DNA from: IMCC2047 sp041395865
GTDB lineage: Bacteria; Pseudomonadota; Gammaproteobacteria; Pseudomonadales; IMCC2047
Length of the DNA: 64,000 nucleotides
Assembly: GCA_041395865.1 (NCBI GenBank)
Contig: JAWKZQ010000013.1
Coordinates: 1-64,000 of the forward strand
Direction of reading: 5' to 3'
Of the stretch, positions 27,446 through 36,571 are shown in pieces (positions within the stretch are counted from its first letter, which is position 1; each line of letters starts with the position of its first letter). The position numbers were made by a program, and so were the translations under genes. The notes below the pieces were generated by a model, which worked only from the letters and a program-made list of their open reading frames with translations, was not told where the DNA came from and made no database searches.

Positions 27446-28657
27446 TTAGAAATACCGAGCCAGCTGTATTTCCAGATAATCGTCGTCCCGCAAATCAAAG
27501 AACGGCTCGCTCTGCTCCATGTTTGTGAAAACGCGTGCCTCGAGGGTTACTTTCCAGGCATCACCCACACGCCGGTTTGCCTCAATGCTGCCGAACGTTG
27601 CCTGCGAATCGGCATCCACGACAGCACCTGCCAATATCTCCGTACTCTGGACATCATTAAGCACCCAGCGCAAACCTGCAAAGACATCGTTTTGGAAAGC
27701 TGTTGTCGCCCTGTCATCCCGGTCATCGAAATGATATTCCAGCAACAGGCCGAGATCCTGAACCGAATCGCAGATACCGACCAGTGTATATTCGAAACCG
27801 CCAACAAAGGCGGTATAACGACCTTCATCGTTACGGCTGGAAATGGCTTCCAGCTTCCATAACCAGTCGCCTTTGGTAGCCTGCAAATCCAGGCTGGTCT
27901 GATCGATCTGCTGATAATGGGGAATAAGCACGGGATCACCTGAATTATCCAGCCCGGGTCGCAAGGTCGGCTCACGGCTGGTACCGGAGAAGTGCGCCAA
28001 ACCGATATCCCAGTCACCGATGTAATGGCTCCAGCGTACCGCAAAATCCACATGGTGCTCTTCGGCGCCCGATTCAAAGGTTGGGTGATCAGTGTCTACA
28101 ACAAGGCTTGAACGTAATCGGCCATCCTCTCCCGGAAAGGTTCGCTCCCTGAAGTAAGGCAGCACAAACAACTCCAGCGTGCCCCAATCTTTTACAAAAG
28201 CCAGGTTGACCATAGGCTGACCAAGCTTGTCTTCGGTATCAATGTTCTCAACCAAGTCCGTCTGGTTAATGATATCCACCAAATGATTCGACTCGGCAAC
28301 CCCCCAGAAAACCTTTGCGACGCCCACTTTCAGGTCAACATCACCAAAACTGCCACGCCAGTAAAACTCCCTTAAATCGGCATGGCTGCGCTCACTATCC
28401 TGGGCGTCATACCGGAAAAACGGCTGTGCAACGAAGCGTTGCTCGCCTCCGTTCCAATCCACATAAATTTCAGGCTCGAAAGCCAGGGAAACATTCTGTT
28501 CATCCTGGCCGGGATACAGGCTGTCGTTCACAAACAAACGAGTATCCAAACTGACATTCCCTGACCATTGAACAACCGCTTCAGCCTGTACATATTGGGT
28601 AAAAAGCGCCGCTGAAAACAGGCCTATCAACGCACCAGAGGGAAGTTTCATTTTCAT
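27446..28657 (-). CDS. putative outer-membrane beta-barrel protein, family not recognised
   Basis: A 403-residue protein with a signal peptide (residues 1-25, ending near YVQAEA). The mature part consists of alternating amphipathic strands with aromatic-rich borders and Asp/Gly turns, and ends EIQLARYF, the aromatic C-terminus expected of a Bam substrate. I do not recognise its family; it is not the TIGR03016 barrel encoded at 21638. It lies between the XrtA acyltransferase (convergent, 26 bp) and prsR (91 bp downstream), so a role in polymer export or a surface function of the XrtA system is plausible but unproven. Confidence 0.7.
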   Translation of the reverse strand: MKMKLPSGALIGLFSAALFTQYVQAEAVVQWSGNVSLDTRLFVNDSLYPGQDEQNVSLAFEPEIYVDWNGGEQRFVAQPFFRYDAQDSERSHADLREFYWRGSFGDVDLKVGVAKVFWGVAESNHLVDIINQTDLVENIDTEDKLGQPMVNLAFVKDWGTLELFVLPYFRERTFPGEDGRLRSSLVVDTDHPTFESGAEEHHVDFAVRWSHYIGDWDIGLAHFSGTSREPTLRPGLDNSGDPVLIPHYQQIDQTSLDLQATKGDWLWKLEAISSRNDEGRYTAFVGGFEYTLVGICDSVQDLGLLLEYHFDDRDDRATTAFQNDVFAGLRWVLNDVQSTEILAGAVVDADSQATFGSIEANRRVGDAWKVTLEARVFTNMEQSEPFFDLRDDDYLEIQLARYF

Positions 28658-28748
28658 ATTGGGCTCGCCTGCCGGCGCCTAGCAAAACTTTCGTATCAAA
28701 GGGGTTCCTGACAAGGCGTAAGTATATCCTGAACCCACGCCAAACTGT

Positions 28749-30125
28749 CTACGCTTTACTCTCGGCAATGCCGTATTTATTCATCAGGGTATAGAGGGTC
28801 GGTCGCGTAACACCCAACAGGTCAGCCGTTTTGGAAATATTACCACCGGCATAATTAATAGCCCTGCGGATCACCTCGCTTTCTGCCGCTTCCCTGACCT
28901 CTTTCAGATTGAAAGGAAGACTGCGCGCTTCGACATCTTCCAGCTCCAGGTCCTCTGCCGTCACCTGCTTGTTATCGGCCATTACCACAGCACGGTTAAG
29001 CTTGTTTTCAAGCTCCCGGATATTACCCGGCCAACTGTAGCTACCGATAGCATCCAGGGCATCGGCGCTGAAACTCCTGACATCCTTGTTATGTCTGCCG
29101 GCATATTTTGCCAACAGGGCTCGCGCAAGGACGACGGCATCGCCATTTCGTTCGCGCAATGGCGGGATATTCACGCTGATTTCACTGATCCGGTAATATA
29201 AATCCTCCCGGAAACGCCCCTCAGCAATCAATTGCTCAAGATCCTGGTGCGTCGCGCACAGCACACGAATATCCACCGGAATTTCAGTTCGCCCACCCAA
29301 TCGCTCGATGGTGCGCTCCTGAAGGAACCTTAGCAATTTAGCCTGCAGCGACATCGGCAGATCACCCACTTCATCCAGGAAGAAGGTGCCGCCATCGGCA
29401 TATTCGATCTTACCTTTGGTCTGTTTGGCCGCGCCGGTGAAGGCGCCCTTTTCATAACCAAAGAGCTCACTTTCCAGCAGGTTCTCAGGGATAGCCGCAC
29501 AGTTAATCGCCACGAAGTTATTTTTTGCCCGCGCACTCAAGGCATGAATCGCCTTGGCCAGGACCTCTTTTCCTGTCCCGCTTTCGCCCAACAAAAGTGT
29601 TGTCACATCTGTCGGCGCAATTTTTTCCACAGTACGGCAGATCTTGAGCATTTCCGGGCTGCTGGCAATGACCCCTTCCAAGGGCATATCACCCACCTGC
29701 CCGGCCAGTTTCTCGTTTTCCGTTTCCAGGACACTCAGGTTATAGGCTCGATCAATGATCAGGCTCAGTATTTCAGGATCAATCGGCTTCTGGTAGAAAT
29801 CGTAGGCTCCCAAGCTGACAGCCCGAACGGCATTATCCCTGTCGTCATTTCCTGTCACCACAATCACTTTGGTACGCGGCGACAAACTGAGAATTGCTTC
29901 AAGCGTTGCCAAACCTTCCGTCGCATTTGCCGGGTCCGGCGGCAGTCCCAAATCCAGTGTTACGACGGAGGGCTCATAACGTCTTAACGCATTGATCGCC
30001 GATTCGCGATCACCGGCGACCACCACTTCATAGGCCTCAAAACACCACTTGAGCTGTTTCTGCAGGCCCGGATCATCCTCAACGACCAGCAGTACTTTTT
30101 TTTCTGTTTCCTTTGCCGAACTCAA
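28749..30125 (-). CDS. prsR: PEP-CTERM-box response regulator, sigma-54 activator PrsR
   Basis: A 458-residue NtrC-family regulator. The receiver domain covers residues 1-125 with phosphoacceptor Asp58 (TLDLGLP). The AAA+ domain has Walker A GESGTGKE at 180-187, the sigma-54-contacting loop GAFTGA at 227-232 and Walker B FFLDE at 248-252. A Fis-type helix-turn-helix ends the protein (NISKTADLLGVTRPTLY). It matches TIGR02915. Its ATG overlaps prsK by four bases, so sensor and regulator are coupled. In XrtA bacteria it is predicted to activate PEP-CTERM genes and exopolysaccharide genes from sigma-54 promoters. Confidence 0.95.
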   Translation of the reverse strand: MSSAKETEKKVLLVVEDDPGLQKQLKWCFEAYEVVVAGDRESAINALRRYEPSVVTLDLGLPPDPANATEGLATLEAILSLSPRTKVIVVTGNDDRDNAVRAVSLGAYDFYQKPIDPEILSLIIDRAYNLSVLETENEKLAGQVGDMPLEGVIASSPEMLKICRTVEKIAPTDVTTLLLGESGTGKEVLAKAIHALSARAKNNFVAINCAAIPENLLESELFGYEKGAFTGAAKQTKGKIEYADGGTFFLDEVGDLPMSLQAKLLRFLQERTIERLGGRTEIPVDIRVLCATHQDLEQLIAEGRFREDLYYRISEISVNIPPLRERNGDAVVLARALLAKYAGRHNKDVRSFSADALDAIGSYSWPGNIRELENKLNRAVVMADNKQVTAEDLELEDVEARSLPFNLKEVREAAESEVIRRAINYAGGNISKTADLLGVTRPTLYTLMNKYGIAESKA

Positions 30126-32215
30126 GCCAGGCTCCTTTCTAAATTAACCTCTTCTCTGGAGGCGTTTTTATCCAACGGCAGCTTCAATGTAAACCGGGTC
30201 CCCTGACCCGGCTGGCTTTGCACTTCAATACGCCCGCCCTGCTGCTCAACAAATTGGCGCGCCTCAAAAACACCGATCCCCATACCGGCATTTCCCTTCG
30301 TCGTATCAAAAGGCTTGAACAGGCGCTCACGAATAAAGCGCGAATCCATGCCGCTGCCGTTATCTTCCACTTCAATAATAGCTTGATTATCGGTTTTATA
30401 CAGATTGATTTTCACCCAGCCATCATCACGGCAAGCATCCTGCGCGTTCTGGACCAAATGACCTAATACCGCTACCAATTTATCGCGATTTACCAGCAAC
30501 TGAGGGTCATCCTGGCAACTCACCTCTGGAACGGGGCTGCGGTTTTTTTGTTGCTCCGCGACACTTTGCAGCACCTCTGCCAGACTGATTTTTTTCTCAT
30601 TGACTGAAGAGATTTCGCCTTTGCGCAGCTGCGTCAACAAGCGATTCATTTTTTCGACGGAATTGGCCATCGTTTCAATCGCATCATCAATAAATTCAGG
30701 GTTATGCCTGTGCTTCTCGGCATTAGTGACCACCAGGCTGAGCTGGGCCACCAGGTTTTTCAAATCATGCACAACAAATGCCGACAGCCGGTTATACGCT
30801 TCAAATTGCCGGGCATGAGCCAGCGCTTCACTGGCGTCCATCAACGCCAGGTAATTTGCCAACTGCTGACCAACCGTTTTCAGCAAGTCATGATCTTCCC
30901 AGTTAATCCCCCTCATCACACGCGGCTTAACCAACGCCATAAAGCCAAACAGTTGATTTTGCTGCACAAGGGGCACCACCAGCCATAAGCCATCTACCTT
31001 TTCACACCAATGGCTCAATTGCAGGTCACCGTATAATTCCGGCGTTCGTTCATATTCAGGGACTTCAACAACCCATTGCCGCTCAATAAGGAAAGCGACC
31101 AGAGAATCATCAACGGTAACCCGGTCCATCCCGATAATATGCGTGTTGCGTTCATGAGCCAGGCCGTAGCTGCCGTCTTCGCGTTTAATCCATAACGCCC
31201 CGCCCGAACTGTCTGCGATATCGGACAGTGCCTTAATGGTGCCGTCGCGCAAACTTTCCGTGGTTTCTGCATTTACCAGCGCCCGGTTTAAATCCAGCCA
31301 TTCCTTTCGATAATCGTATTTGTAGGAAAAAAAGTGCTGATTAAAAAATACCTTGATATGGGCGCGCATGCGCCCAGAAAACATCAACAACAGTAAAACC
31401 AGTAACGCACTGGAAACAAAAATAACTTGCCCTTGCCGTCCCCAGGAGCCCCCGAAGTCACGCAGGTAAAAGCCGACAACCGCCATCACCAGCAAATATC
31501 CGCCGGTCGCCAATAAAGCGGTGGTATGAAAAACGAAACTTCGCGACACAAAAATGTCGATGGACCATTGCGGATTCCTGGCTGCGGAGACGGCGATGAA
31601 GGGAACGATAATAGCGTTAACGATGCCGCGCGCATCCCAAAAATCAGCATCAATTCGGCTGAACAGAAGCGACTCTGCAAACATGACAAAGTCGTAAACA
31701 AACAGGCCGCCCAGGCCGATGCAGAGAAACTTCACAGCCCATCGCGATTCCTGGCGAGTACGGCGAAATACCTGCTCGACTAAAAACAAACCGATAACAG
31801 CCTGGATCACATGACTGAGAATACGAAAATCAAAGGCAAGCAGCGCGTTTACCAGACCGTTTACCACAGGTGAAAGCTCAGCACACAGGGTCAGCCCACA
31901 AAATACCAGGTACAGGCTGACCGCAACCCGCAACCGAACGCTAGAACCCTCCGGACGCGTGTAACTCAGCAAGCCCCACAGGAATGCTGTCCACGCAACA
32001 TTGCGTATGACTTCAACCGCCAACAGGTGCTTGAGGCTAATCAGCATTGCCTCACTGGCCATTGCAGCCAATACAGCCCAGGCAACGGAAACCAGTACCG
32101 CCAACAGCAATAAACCACCCTGCAACCGACCGCGCCAACTGGTACAAAGTAAAACGCCCAGAAGCACATACAAAACCGCCGCGATAGCATAACTTGCAAA
32201 GCCAAAACCAGTCAT
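30122..32215 (-). CDS. prsK: XrtA/PEP-CTERM system histidine kinase PrsK
   Basis: A 697-residue membrane sensor kinase. Eight or more helices occupy about residues 1-285. A GAF-like domain follows (about 310-455). The H-box is FVVHDLKNLVAQL, with phosphorylated His in HDLKN. The HATPase part carries VEDNGSGMD and a glycine-rich GNAGMGIG loop. This architecture matches TIGR02916. It pairs with PrsR, encoded four bases into its 3' end. The stimulus is unknown. The promoter should be in the 105-bp gap toward the divergent acyltransferase gene at 32321. Confidence 0.95.
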   Translation of the reverse strand: MTGFGFASYAIAAVLYVLLGVLLCTSWRGRLQGGLLLLAVLVSVAWAVLAAMASEAMLISLKHLLAVEVIRNVAWTAFLWGLLSYTRPEGSSVRLRVAVSLYLVFCGLTLCAELSPVVNGLVNALLAFDFRILSHVIQAVIGLFLVEQVFRRTRQESRWAVKFLCIGLGGLFVYDFVMFAESLLFSRIDADFWDARGIVNAIIVPFIAVSAARNPQWSIDIFVSRSFVFHTTALLATGGYLLVMAVVGFYLRDFGGSWGRQGQVIFVSSALLVLLLLMFSGRMRAHIKVFFNQHFFSYKYDYRKEWLDLNRALVNAETTESLRDGTIKALSDIADSSGGALWIKREDGSYGLAHERNTHIIGMDRVTVDDSLVAFLIERQWVVEVPEYERTPELYGDLQLSHWCEKVDGLWLVVPLVQQNQLFGFMALVKPRVMRGINWEDHDLLKTVGQQLANYLALMDASEALAHARQFEAYNRLSAFVVHDLKNLVAQLSLVVTNAEKHRHNPEFIDDAIETMANSVEKMNRLLTQLRKGEISSVNEKKISLAEVLQSVAEQQKNRSPVPEVSCQDDPQLLVNRDKLVAVLGHLVQNAQDACRDDGWVKINLYKTDNQAIIEVEDNGSGMDSRFIRERLFKPFDTTKGNAGMGIGVFEARQFVEQQGGRIEVQSQPGQGTRFTLKLPLDKNASREEVNLERSLA

Positions 32216-32320
32216 TTAGAGTTCCGTTTCTTTTTTACTGCTCGTTGGCTTAATGATAGTTAAAATACCGACTAGCACCGCCAAACTCTTTTAATTAAAA
32301 CCGGGACCAGGAGCGTATTC

Positions 32321-33514
32321 ATGAACACTGCTCCCGAAACCGGAAATGCGCAACAGCACCAGATAATACCTTTTTCCATGACGAACTTTGAAGATATTCG
32401 CCCCTATCACGATGAAGAGGTTCCAGCCATCCTTGCGCGCCTGTTAAAAGATGAGGAATTCATCGGTGCAATCTGTGGCTTTAAGCTTTCCAACAAACCG
32501 GTCTGGCTGCAGCAGCTGCTAAAACCAATTGTCAGGCGAAAGCTGGCTCGCGAGCTGGCCCCGTTACGCTCTGTCCGGGATGTCCAGCAACTCATCGAAC
32601 GCTATGTCGTACAGGTCATCGAAACCAGCACCCATCATTTAAGCTTCTCGGGACTGGACAACCTGCACAAAGGGCAGCCCTACCTATTTATCTCTAACCA
32701 TAGAGATATTGTTATGGACCCGGCCTTTGTTAACTTTGCGCTTTACCACCATGGACTGGAAACACCCGAGTTGGCCATTGGCGATAATTTATTAAAGAAA
32801 CCCTTTGTCGCTGACCTGATGCGTCTTAACAAAAGCTTTATTGTGAAGCGCTCGGCCAGTGGCGTAAGAGAAAAAATGGCTGCGTTTAGCAACCTTTCCG
32901 CCTACGTTCAGCACACCCTTGCTTCCGGCAACTCTGTTTGGATCGCTCAAAAAGAAGGCCGGGCAAAGGACGGTATCGACCGGACCGATCCGGCGATTAT
33001 AAAAATGTTTTATATGAGCCAGAAAAAAAGCGGCCTCAGTTTTTCGGACTACATCAACTGGTTAAAGATTGTTCCCGTGAGCATTTCGTACGAGTATAAC
33101 CCCTGCGACCAGATGATCAGCCGCGAGCTCTACGAAACGGCTACCACAGGCAACTACCAAAAGGCTGAGGGTGAAGATGACCGCAGTATCGTCACCGGCA
33201 TCGTCGGCCAGAAAGGCGACGTACATATCGCCTTCGGCGAGCCTTTGCAGGGTTTATTTAATGATGCCGAGCAGGTGGCGGAGGTTATTGACCAGCAAAT
33301 TCTTGCCAACTACCGACTGCACACCTCCAACTATACGGCCGCACACAAGCTCTACCCTGATCTGGATATTCCGGCTGACAACATAGATGCTGCCAAGCAT
33401 TCAGCCTTTATGGAGCGACTGCAAACCTGCGATAGCAAACTTCAGGACTTTTATCTGCAGATGTACGCGAACCCGGTTTTACAAAGGGCAAACGCCAGCC
33501 AAGCAGTTAAGTAA
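32321..33514 (+). CDS. 1-acylglycerol-3-phosphate O-acyltransferase-like protein
   Basis: A 397-residue PlsC-superfamily acyltransferase. The catalytic HX4D motif is seen as SNHRDIVMD near residues 125-133. A downstream AQKEGRAKDG matches the glycerol-phosphate-binding block of the family. The protein is longer than typical PlsC (about 240 residues) with an extra N-terminal region of about 100 residues and a C-terminal extension, a form found in some gammaproteobacteria. It should acylate a lysophospholipid at the inner membrane. It is divergent from prsK; a link with the XrtA system is not shown. Confidence 0.8.
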   Translation: MNTAPETGNAQQHQIIPFSMTNFEDIRPYHDEEVPAILARLLKDEEFIGAICGFKLSNKPVWLQQLLKPIVRRKLARELAPLRSVRDVQQLIERYVVQVIETSTHHLSFSGLDNLHKGQPYLFISNHRDIVMDPAFVNFALYHHGLETPELAIGDNLLKKPFVADLMRLNKSFIVKRSASGVREKMAAFSNLSAYVQHTLASGNSVWIAQKEGRAKDGIDRTDPAIIKMFYMSQKKSGLSFSDYINWLKIVPVSISYEYNPCDQMISRELYETATTGNYQKAEGEDDRSIVTGIVGQKGDVHIAFGEPLQGLFNDAEQVAEVIDQQILANYRLHTSNYTAAHKLYPDLDIPADNIDAAKHSAFMERLQTCDSKLQDFYLQMYANPVLQRANASQAVK

Positions 33515-33791
33515 GGATCATCAGGCCGATACCTTCGCGGTCGGCGCGAACGACTTCCATTCGAACCCACGGGGCCTCCATGCCATTAGGTAGCCCCTGC
33601 ACCTGGACACTGACCTCATCGCCAATATCAGGAACCCGCTCCGCGTCCACCAGGACAAACAGTCCGCCATCGGAAATATCCCGGGTCACCGCAAATATCT
33701 CACCGAACTCCGACATTTGCAGACATACCTTTAGTCGAATAGGTGTTCTTGGGTGTTGTCGCGCTTCGTTTTGCATAGACCCACATGGCAT
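33507..33791 (-). CDS. small PilZ domain protein
   Basis: A single PilZ domain. The c-di-GMP-binding signatures are visible: RTPIR (the RxxxR arginines) shortly after the start, and DISDGG (D/NxSxxG) some 30 residues later. I chose the ATG at 33791, which has AGGA upstream, rather than the ATG at 33836, which has no ribosome site; a third ATG lies at 33776. The 3' end overlaps the convergent PlsC-like gene by 8 bp. It probably acts as a cytoplasmic c-di-GMP adaptor; the partner is unknown. Confidence 0.75.
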   Translation of the reverse strand: MPCGSMQNEARQHPRTPIRLKVCLQMSEFGEIFAVTRDISDGGLFVLVDAERVPDIGDEVSVQVQGLPNGMEAPWVRMEVVRADREGIGLMILT

Positions 33792-33836
33792 AACTTTATT
33801 TGTCCTGTTGATTGACTGGCTATAACCATAGTTCAT

Positions 33837-34182
33837 GGCAAACGATTAAGCCAATTAAGAACATACCCTGGAAAACCTGGCTCATCCAAAGGCATCCACA
33901 ACCCTGTGGATAACTCTGGTGATAAAAAACAACCCAAATCCTGGTAAGCCCCTTAAGCGCGTCCAGCCCGCAGCCCAAGTTAAAAAGCCATAAATAAATA
34001 CCAATAATTATCAATAGGTTACAAAACCAATCAATGAGTTACGCCCTATTCATGCATAGCCGCTTTACAAATCAGCTCTAGTTGATAACTTTCGGGAAGC
34101 AACCTTGCAAACAGATTATCTTGGGTTAAACAAGCAACAACGTATAATGAGTCAAGCTTTCTGCTTTTGAAGGAATGAACCT
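33837..34182. other. 346-bp intergenic region with DnaA-box pair and sigma-70 promoter
   Basis: No gene fits here. The region holds an inverted pair of DnaA-box-like sequences: ATCCACA at 33894-33900 and TGTGGATAA at 33905-33913, the latter a perfect DnaA box read on the minus strand. It also holds the promoter of the downstream CDF gene. The rest is AT-rich with no strong hairpin or terminator that I can see. Confidence 0.5.
34121..34148 (+). promoter_or_regulatory. sigma-70-type promoter of the CDF transporter gene
   Basis: A perfect -10 box TATAAT at 34143-34148 lies 16 bp after a weak -35 box TTGGGT at 34121-34126. Transcription would start near 34155, about 28 bp before the GTG start at 34183. 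Prediction by eye only. Confidence 0.5.
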
Positions 34183-35322
34183 GTGCCGACACTAGATCAA
34201 CAGAGATTACAGATAGCACATCGAGTCACGATCATCGGTATGATTCTGGATATCGTGCTGGGTGTTCTAAAGCTGATTGTCGGCAAGATGGCCAACTCAC
34301 ACGCCCTGATTGCCGACGGTGTCCACTCCCTTTCCGATGCGGTTACCGATATTTTCGTTCTCATCGTCACGCGCATTTCTAATCACGGCCCTGACAGTAA
34401 ACACCCCTACGGTCACGCCCGCTTCGAAACAATTGGCACGACACTGCTCGGCAGCAGCCTGGTCGCGATTGCCGTTATTTTGGCCTACAACTACCTTAAT
34501 CTCTTAAACACCCAAAGGGACGCCACTTTGCCCACTTGGCCGGCGCTTATCGTTGCCGCCCTCTCCATCGTCGGCAAGGAATGGATCTACCAGCTTACCC
34601 GTAAAACAGGGGAAAAAATCAATTCGAGCCTGCTAATCGCCAATGCCTGGCATAGCCGGAGCGATGCCTTCTCCTCCATTGTCGTACTGGTTGGGGTCGC
34701 CGCCAGCATGCTGGGCTATGCCTGGGTCGACGTGATAGCCGCTATTCTCGTTGCTTTAATTATCGGCAAGATCGGCATCAGCCTGGTTTGGGAAAATTTA
34801 AAGGAACTTGTCGATACAGGTCTTGATGAGCCCGAACTGCACCGCATTCGGGAAACACTCCTGCAAATCGACGGCATCATTAATGTACACGACCTTCGCA
34901 CCCGTCGTATGGCGAACAGTGTTCTGCTGGATATGCATTTACAGGTTGCGCCCGATATCAGCGTATCCGAAGGTCATAATATTGGCGAGTGGGCCGCCCG
35001 GGAGCTGCTCGGCCAGTTTGAATCAATCAATGACGTCATCTACCACATTGATGTAGAAGACGACCAGGATACTCGGCTCAGCGCCAACAACAACCTGCTA
35101 CCGCTTCGCCACCAGGTGCTGGAAGCGCTTTCTCATTGCTGGGAGAGTGATCGCGAAGTAAAAAGCATCACCCTGCATTACCTGGAAAATCGTGTGGATA
35201 TTGAGCTGTTTTTAAACAGGCAGCCAAGCGAAGCCGCTGCCGGCCAAATCGAAAGCCGTCTAATAGCGCAAAAGTCAAAATACCCCTGGCTTGGTGATAT
35301 TAGCGTTTGGACAGAACATTAA
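34183..35322 (+). CDS. cation diffusion facilitator family transporter
   Basis: A 379-residue inner-membrane metal/proton antiporter. Six helices lie in about residues 15-205. Metal-site motifs are visible in helix 2 (DGVHSLSD) and helix 5 (NAWHSRSD), as in zinc- and iron-exporting CDF proteins such as FieF. The C-terminal cytoplasmic ferredoxin-like domain follows from about 210, and an unusual extra segment of roughly 80 residues ends the protein. The start is GTG with AAGGA eight bases upstream. It is monocistronic, with its own promoter and a terminator after the stop. The metal is not predictable by eye. Confidence 0.9.
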   Translation: MPTLDQQRLQIAHRVTIIGMILDIVLGVLKLIVGKMANSHALIADGVHSLSDAVTDIFVLIVTRISNHGPDSKHPYGHARFETIGTTLLGSSLVAIAVILAYNYLNLLNTQRDATLPTWPALIVAALSIVGKEWIYQLTRKTGEKINSSLLIANAWHSRSDAFSSIVVLVGVAASMLGYAWVDVIAAILVALIIGKIGISLVWENLKELVDTGLDEPELHRIRETLLQIDGIINVHDLRTRRMANSVLLDMHLQVAPDISVSEGHNIGEWAARELLGQFESINDVIYHIDVEDDQDTRLSANNNLLPLRHQVLEALSHCWESDREVKSITLHYLENRVDIELFLNRQPSEAAAGQIESRLIAQKSKYPWLGDISVWTEH

Positions 35323-35333
35323 TCCCCCCCCAA

Positions 35334-35363
35334 AAAAAAGCCCGCGTAAACGCGGGCTTTTTT
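35334..35363. terminator. bidirectional intrinsic terminator between CDF gene and oadB
   Basis: A perfect hairpin with stem GCCCGCG/CGCGGGC and loop TAAA is flanked by an A-run on one side and a T-run on the other. It therefore can end both the plus-strand CDF transcript and the minus-strand oadGAB transcript, whose stops lie 12 and 20 bp away. Confidence 0.9.
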
Positions 35364-35382
35364 CATCGAAGCATGAATGGCT

Positions 35383-36558
35383 TTAAGACCAGCCGCTCAC
35401 CATGCTGATCATCACACCAGCGGCTACCGCTGAACCGATAACACCGGCAACGTTTGGCCCCATGGCGTGCATCAACAGGAAATTATGTGGATTGGCTTCC
35501 AGGCCCAGCTTGTTGGAAACCCGTGCGGCCATCGGCACCGCAGAAACACCTGCCGAACCAATCAATGGGTTAATTTGTGTTTTGGTAAACTTGTTCATCA
35601 GTTTGGCCATCAACACACCTGCCGCAGTACCGATGGCAAAGGCCACCAGGCCCAGCAACAGGATACCCAGCGTTTTAATATCCAGGAACTTGTCGGCAGC
35701 CAGCTTGGAACCAACACCCAGCCCCAGAAAGATAGTGACCGTATTGATCAAGGCATTCTGAGCCGTGTTGCTCAAACGCTCCACAACACCACATTCACGC
35801 ATCAGGTTGCCCAGGCAGAACATACCCAGCAGCGGCGCCGCACTGGGCAGGAAGATAGCAACCAGCAGCAACAGCACCAGCGGAAAGACAATCTTTTCTG
35901 TCTTGCTGACATGACGCAGCTGAACCATTTCAATCTTGCGTTCCTTCTCCGTGGTCAGCGCACGCATGATAGGGGGCTGAATCAACGGAACCAGCGCCAT
36001 GTACGAGTAGGCTGCAACAGCAATCGCACCCAGCAGGTCAGGTGCCAGTTTACTCGACACGAAGATGGCCGTTGGGCCGTCTGCACCACCGATGATACCA
36101 ATGGCAGCGGCATCGGCAATCGAGTAATCCACCAGACCTGTCATGCTGAGACCAACCGCTCCCATAACGGTGACAAAGATGCCCACCTGCGCCGCCGCGC
36201 CCAGGAACAGCGTCTTGGGGTTGGCCAGCAGCGGACCGAAATCGGTCATTGCCCCTACGCCCATAAAGATTAACAGCGGGAATACGCCACTGGCGATACC
36301 GATGTTATAAACGTAGTAGATCAGGCCGCCTGGCGACTCCAAATGCCCCAGCGCATCATAAACCGGGGCGTCGACCATGCCAGCACCCGGGATATTGACC
36401 AACAACGCACCGAAACCAATCGGCACCAGCAGCAAGGGTTCAAAGTTTTTCTTAATAGCCAGGTAAAGCAGCAACAGGCCGATGGCCATCATGAAAGCCT
36501 GCCCGACCGTAATCTGGCTTAATCCAGAATCAAGCCAAAGTCCGTATAGTGCACCCAT
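35383..36558 (-). CDS. oadB: oxaloacetate decarboxylase beta subunit (sodium pump)
   Basis: A 391-residue integral membrane protein. It couples decarboxylation of the carboxybiotin formed by OadA to sodium export. Conserved segments include GADGPTAIFVSSKLAP, with its Asp in the sodium path, and GSAGVSAVPMAARVSN. About nine to eleven helices are present. It is the last gene of oadG-oadA-oadB, 13 bp after oadA, and is followed by an intrinsic terminator. Confidence 0.95.
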   Translation of the reverse strand: MGALYGLWLDSGLSQITVGQAFMMAIGLLLLYLAIKKNFEPLLLVPIGFGALLVNIPGAGMVDAPVYDALGHLESPGGLIYYVYNIGIASGVFPLLIFMGVGAMTDFGPLLANPKTLFLGAAAQVGIFVTVMGAVGLSMTGLVDYSIADAAAIGIIGGADGPTAIFVSSKLAPDLLGAIAVAAYSYMALVPLIQPPIMRALTTEKERKIEMVQLRHVSKTEKIVFPLVLLLLVAIFLPSAAPLLGMFCLGNLMRECGVVERLSNTAQNALINTVTIFLGLGVGSKLAADKFLDIKTLGILLLGLVAFAIGTAAGVLMAKLMNKFTKTQINPLIGSAGVSAVPMAARVSNKLGLEANPHNFLLMHAMGPNVAGVIGSAVAAGVMISMVSGWS

Positions 36559-36571
36559 AGATTCTTGCCTC

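Noticed and set aside
1..32215. Possible PEP-CTERM substrate protein inside the XrtA locus
   Set aside because: No protein here ends with a Pro-Glu-Pro motif, single helix and Arg-rich tail.
35467..36273. A 268-codon plus-strand frame opposite oadB
   Set aside because: It is antisense to a clearly conserved gene and its His/Gln/Arg-rich composition is typical of a shadow frame.
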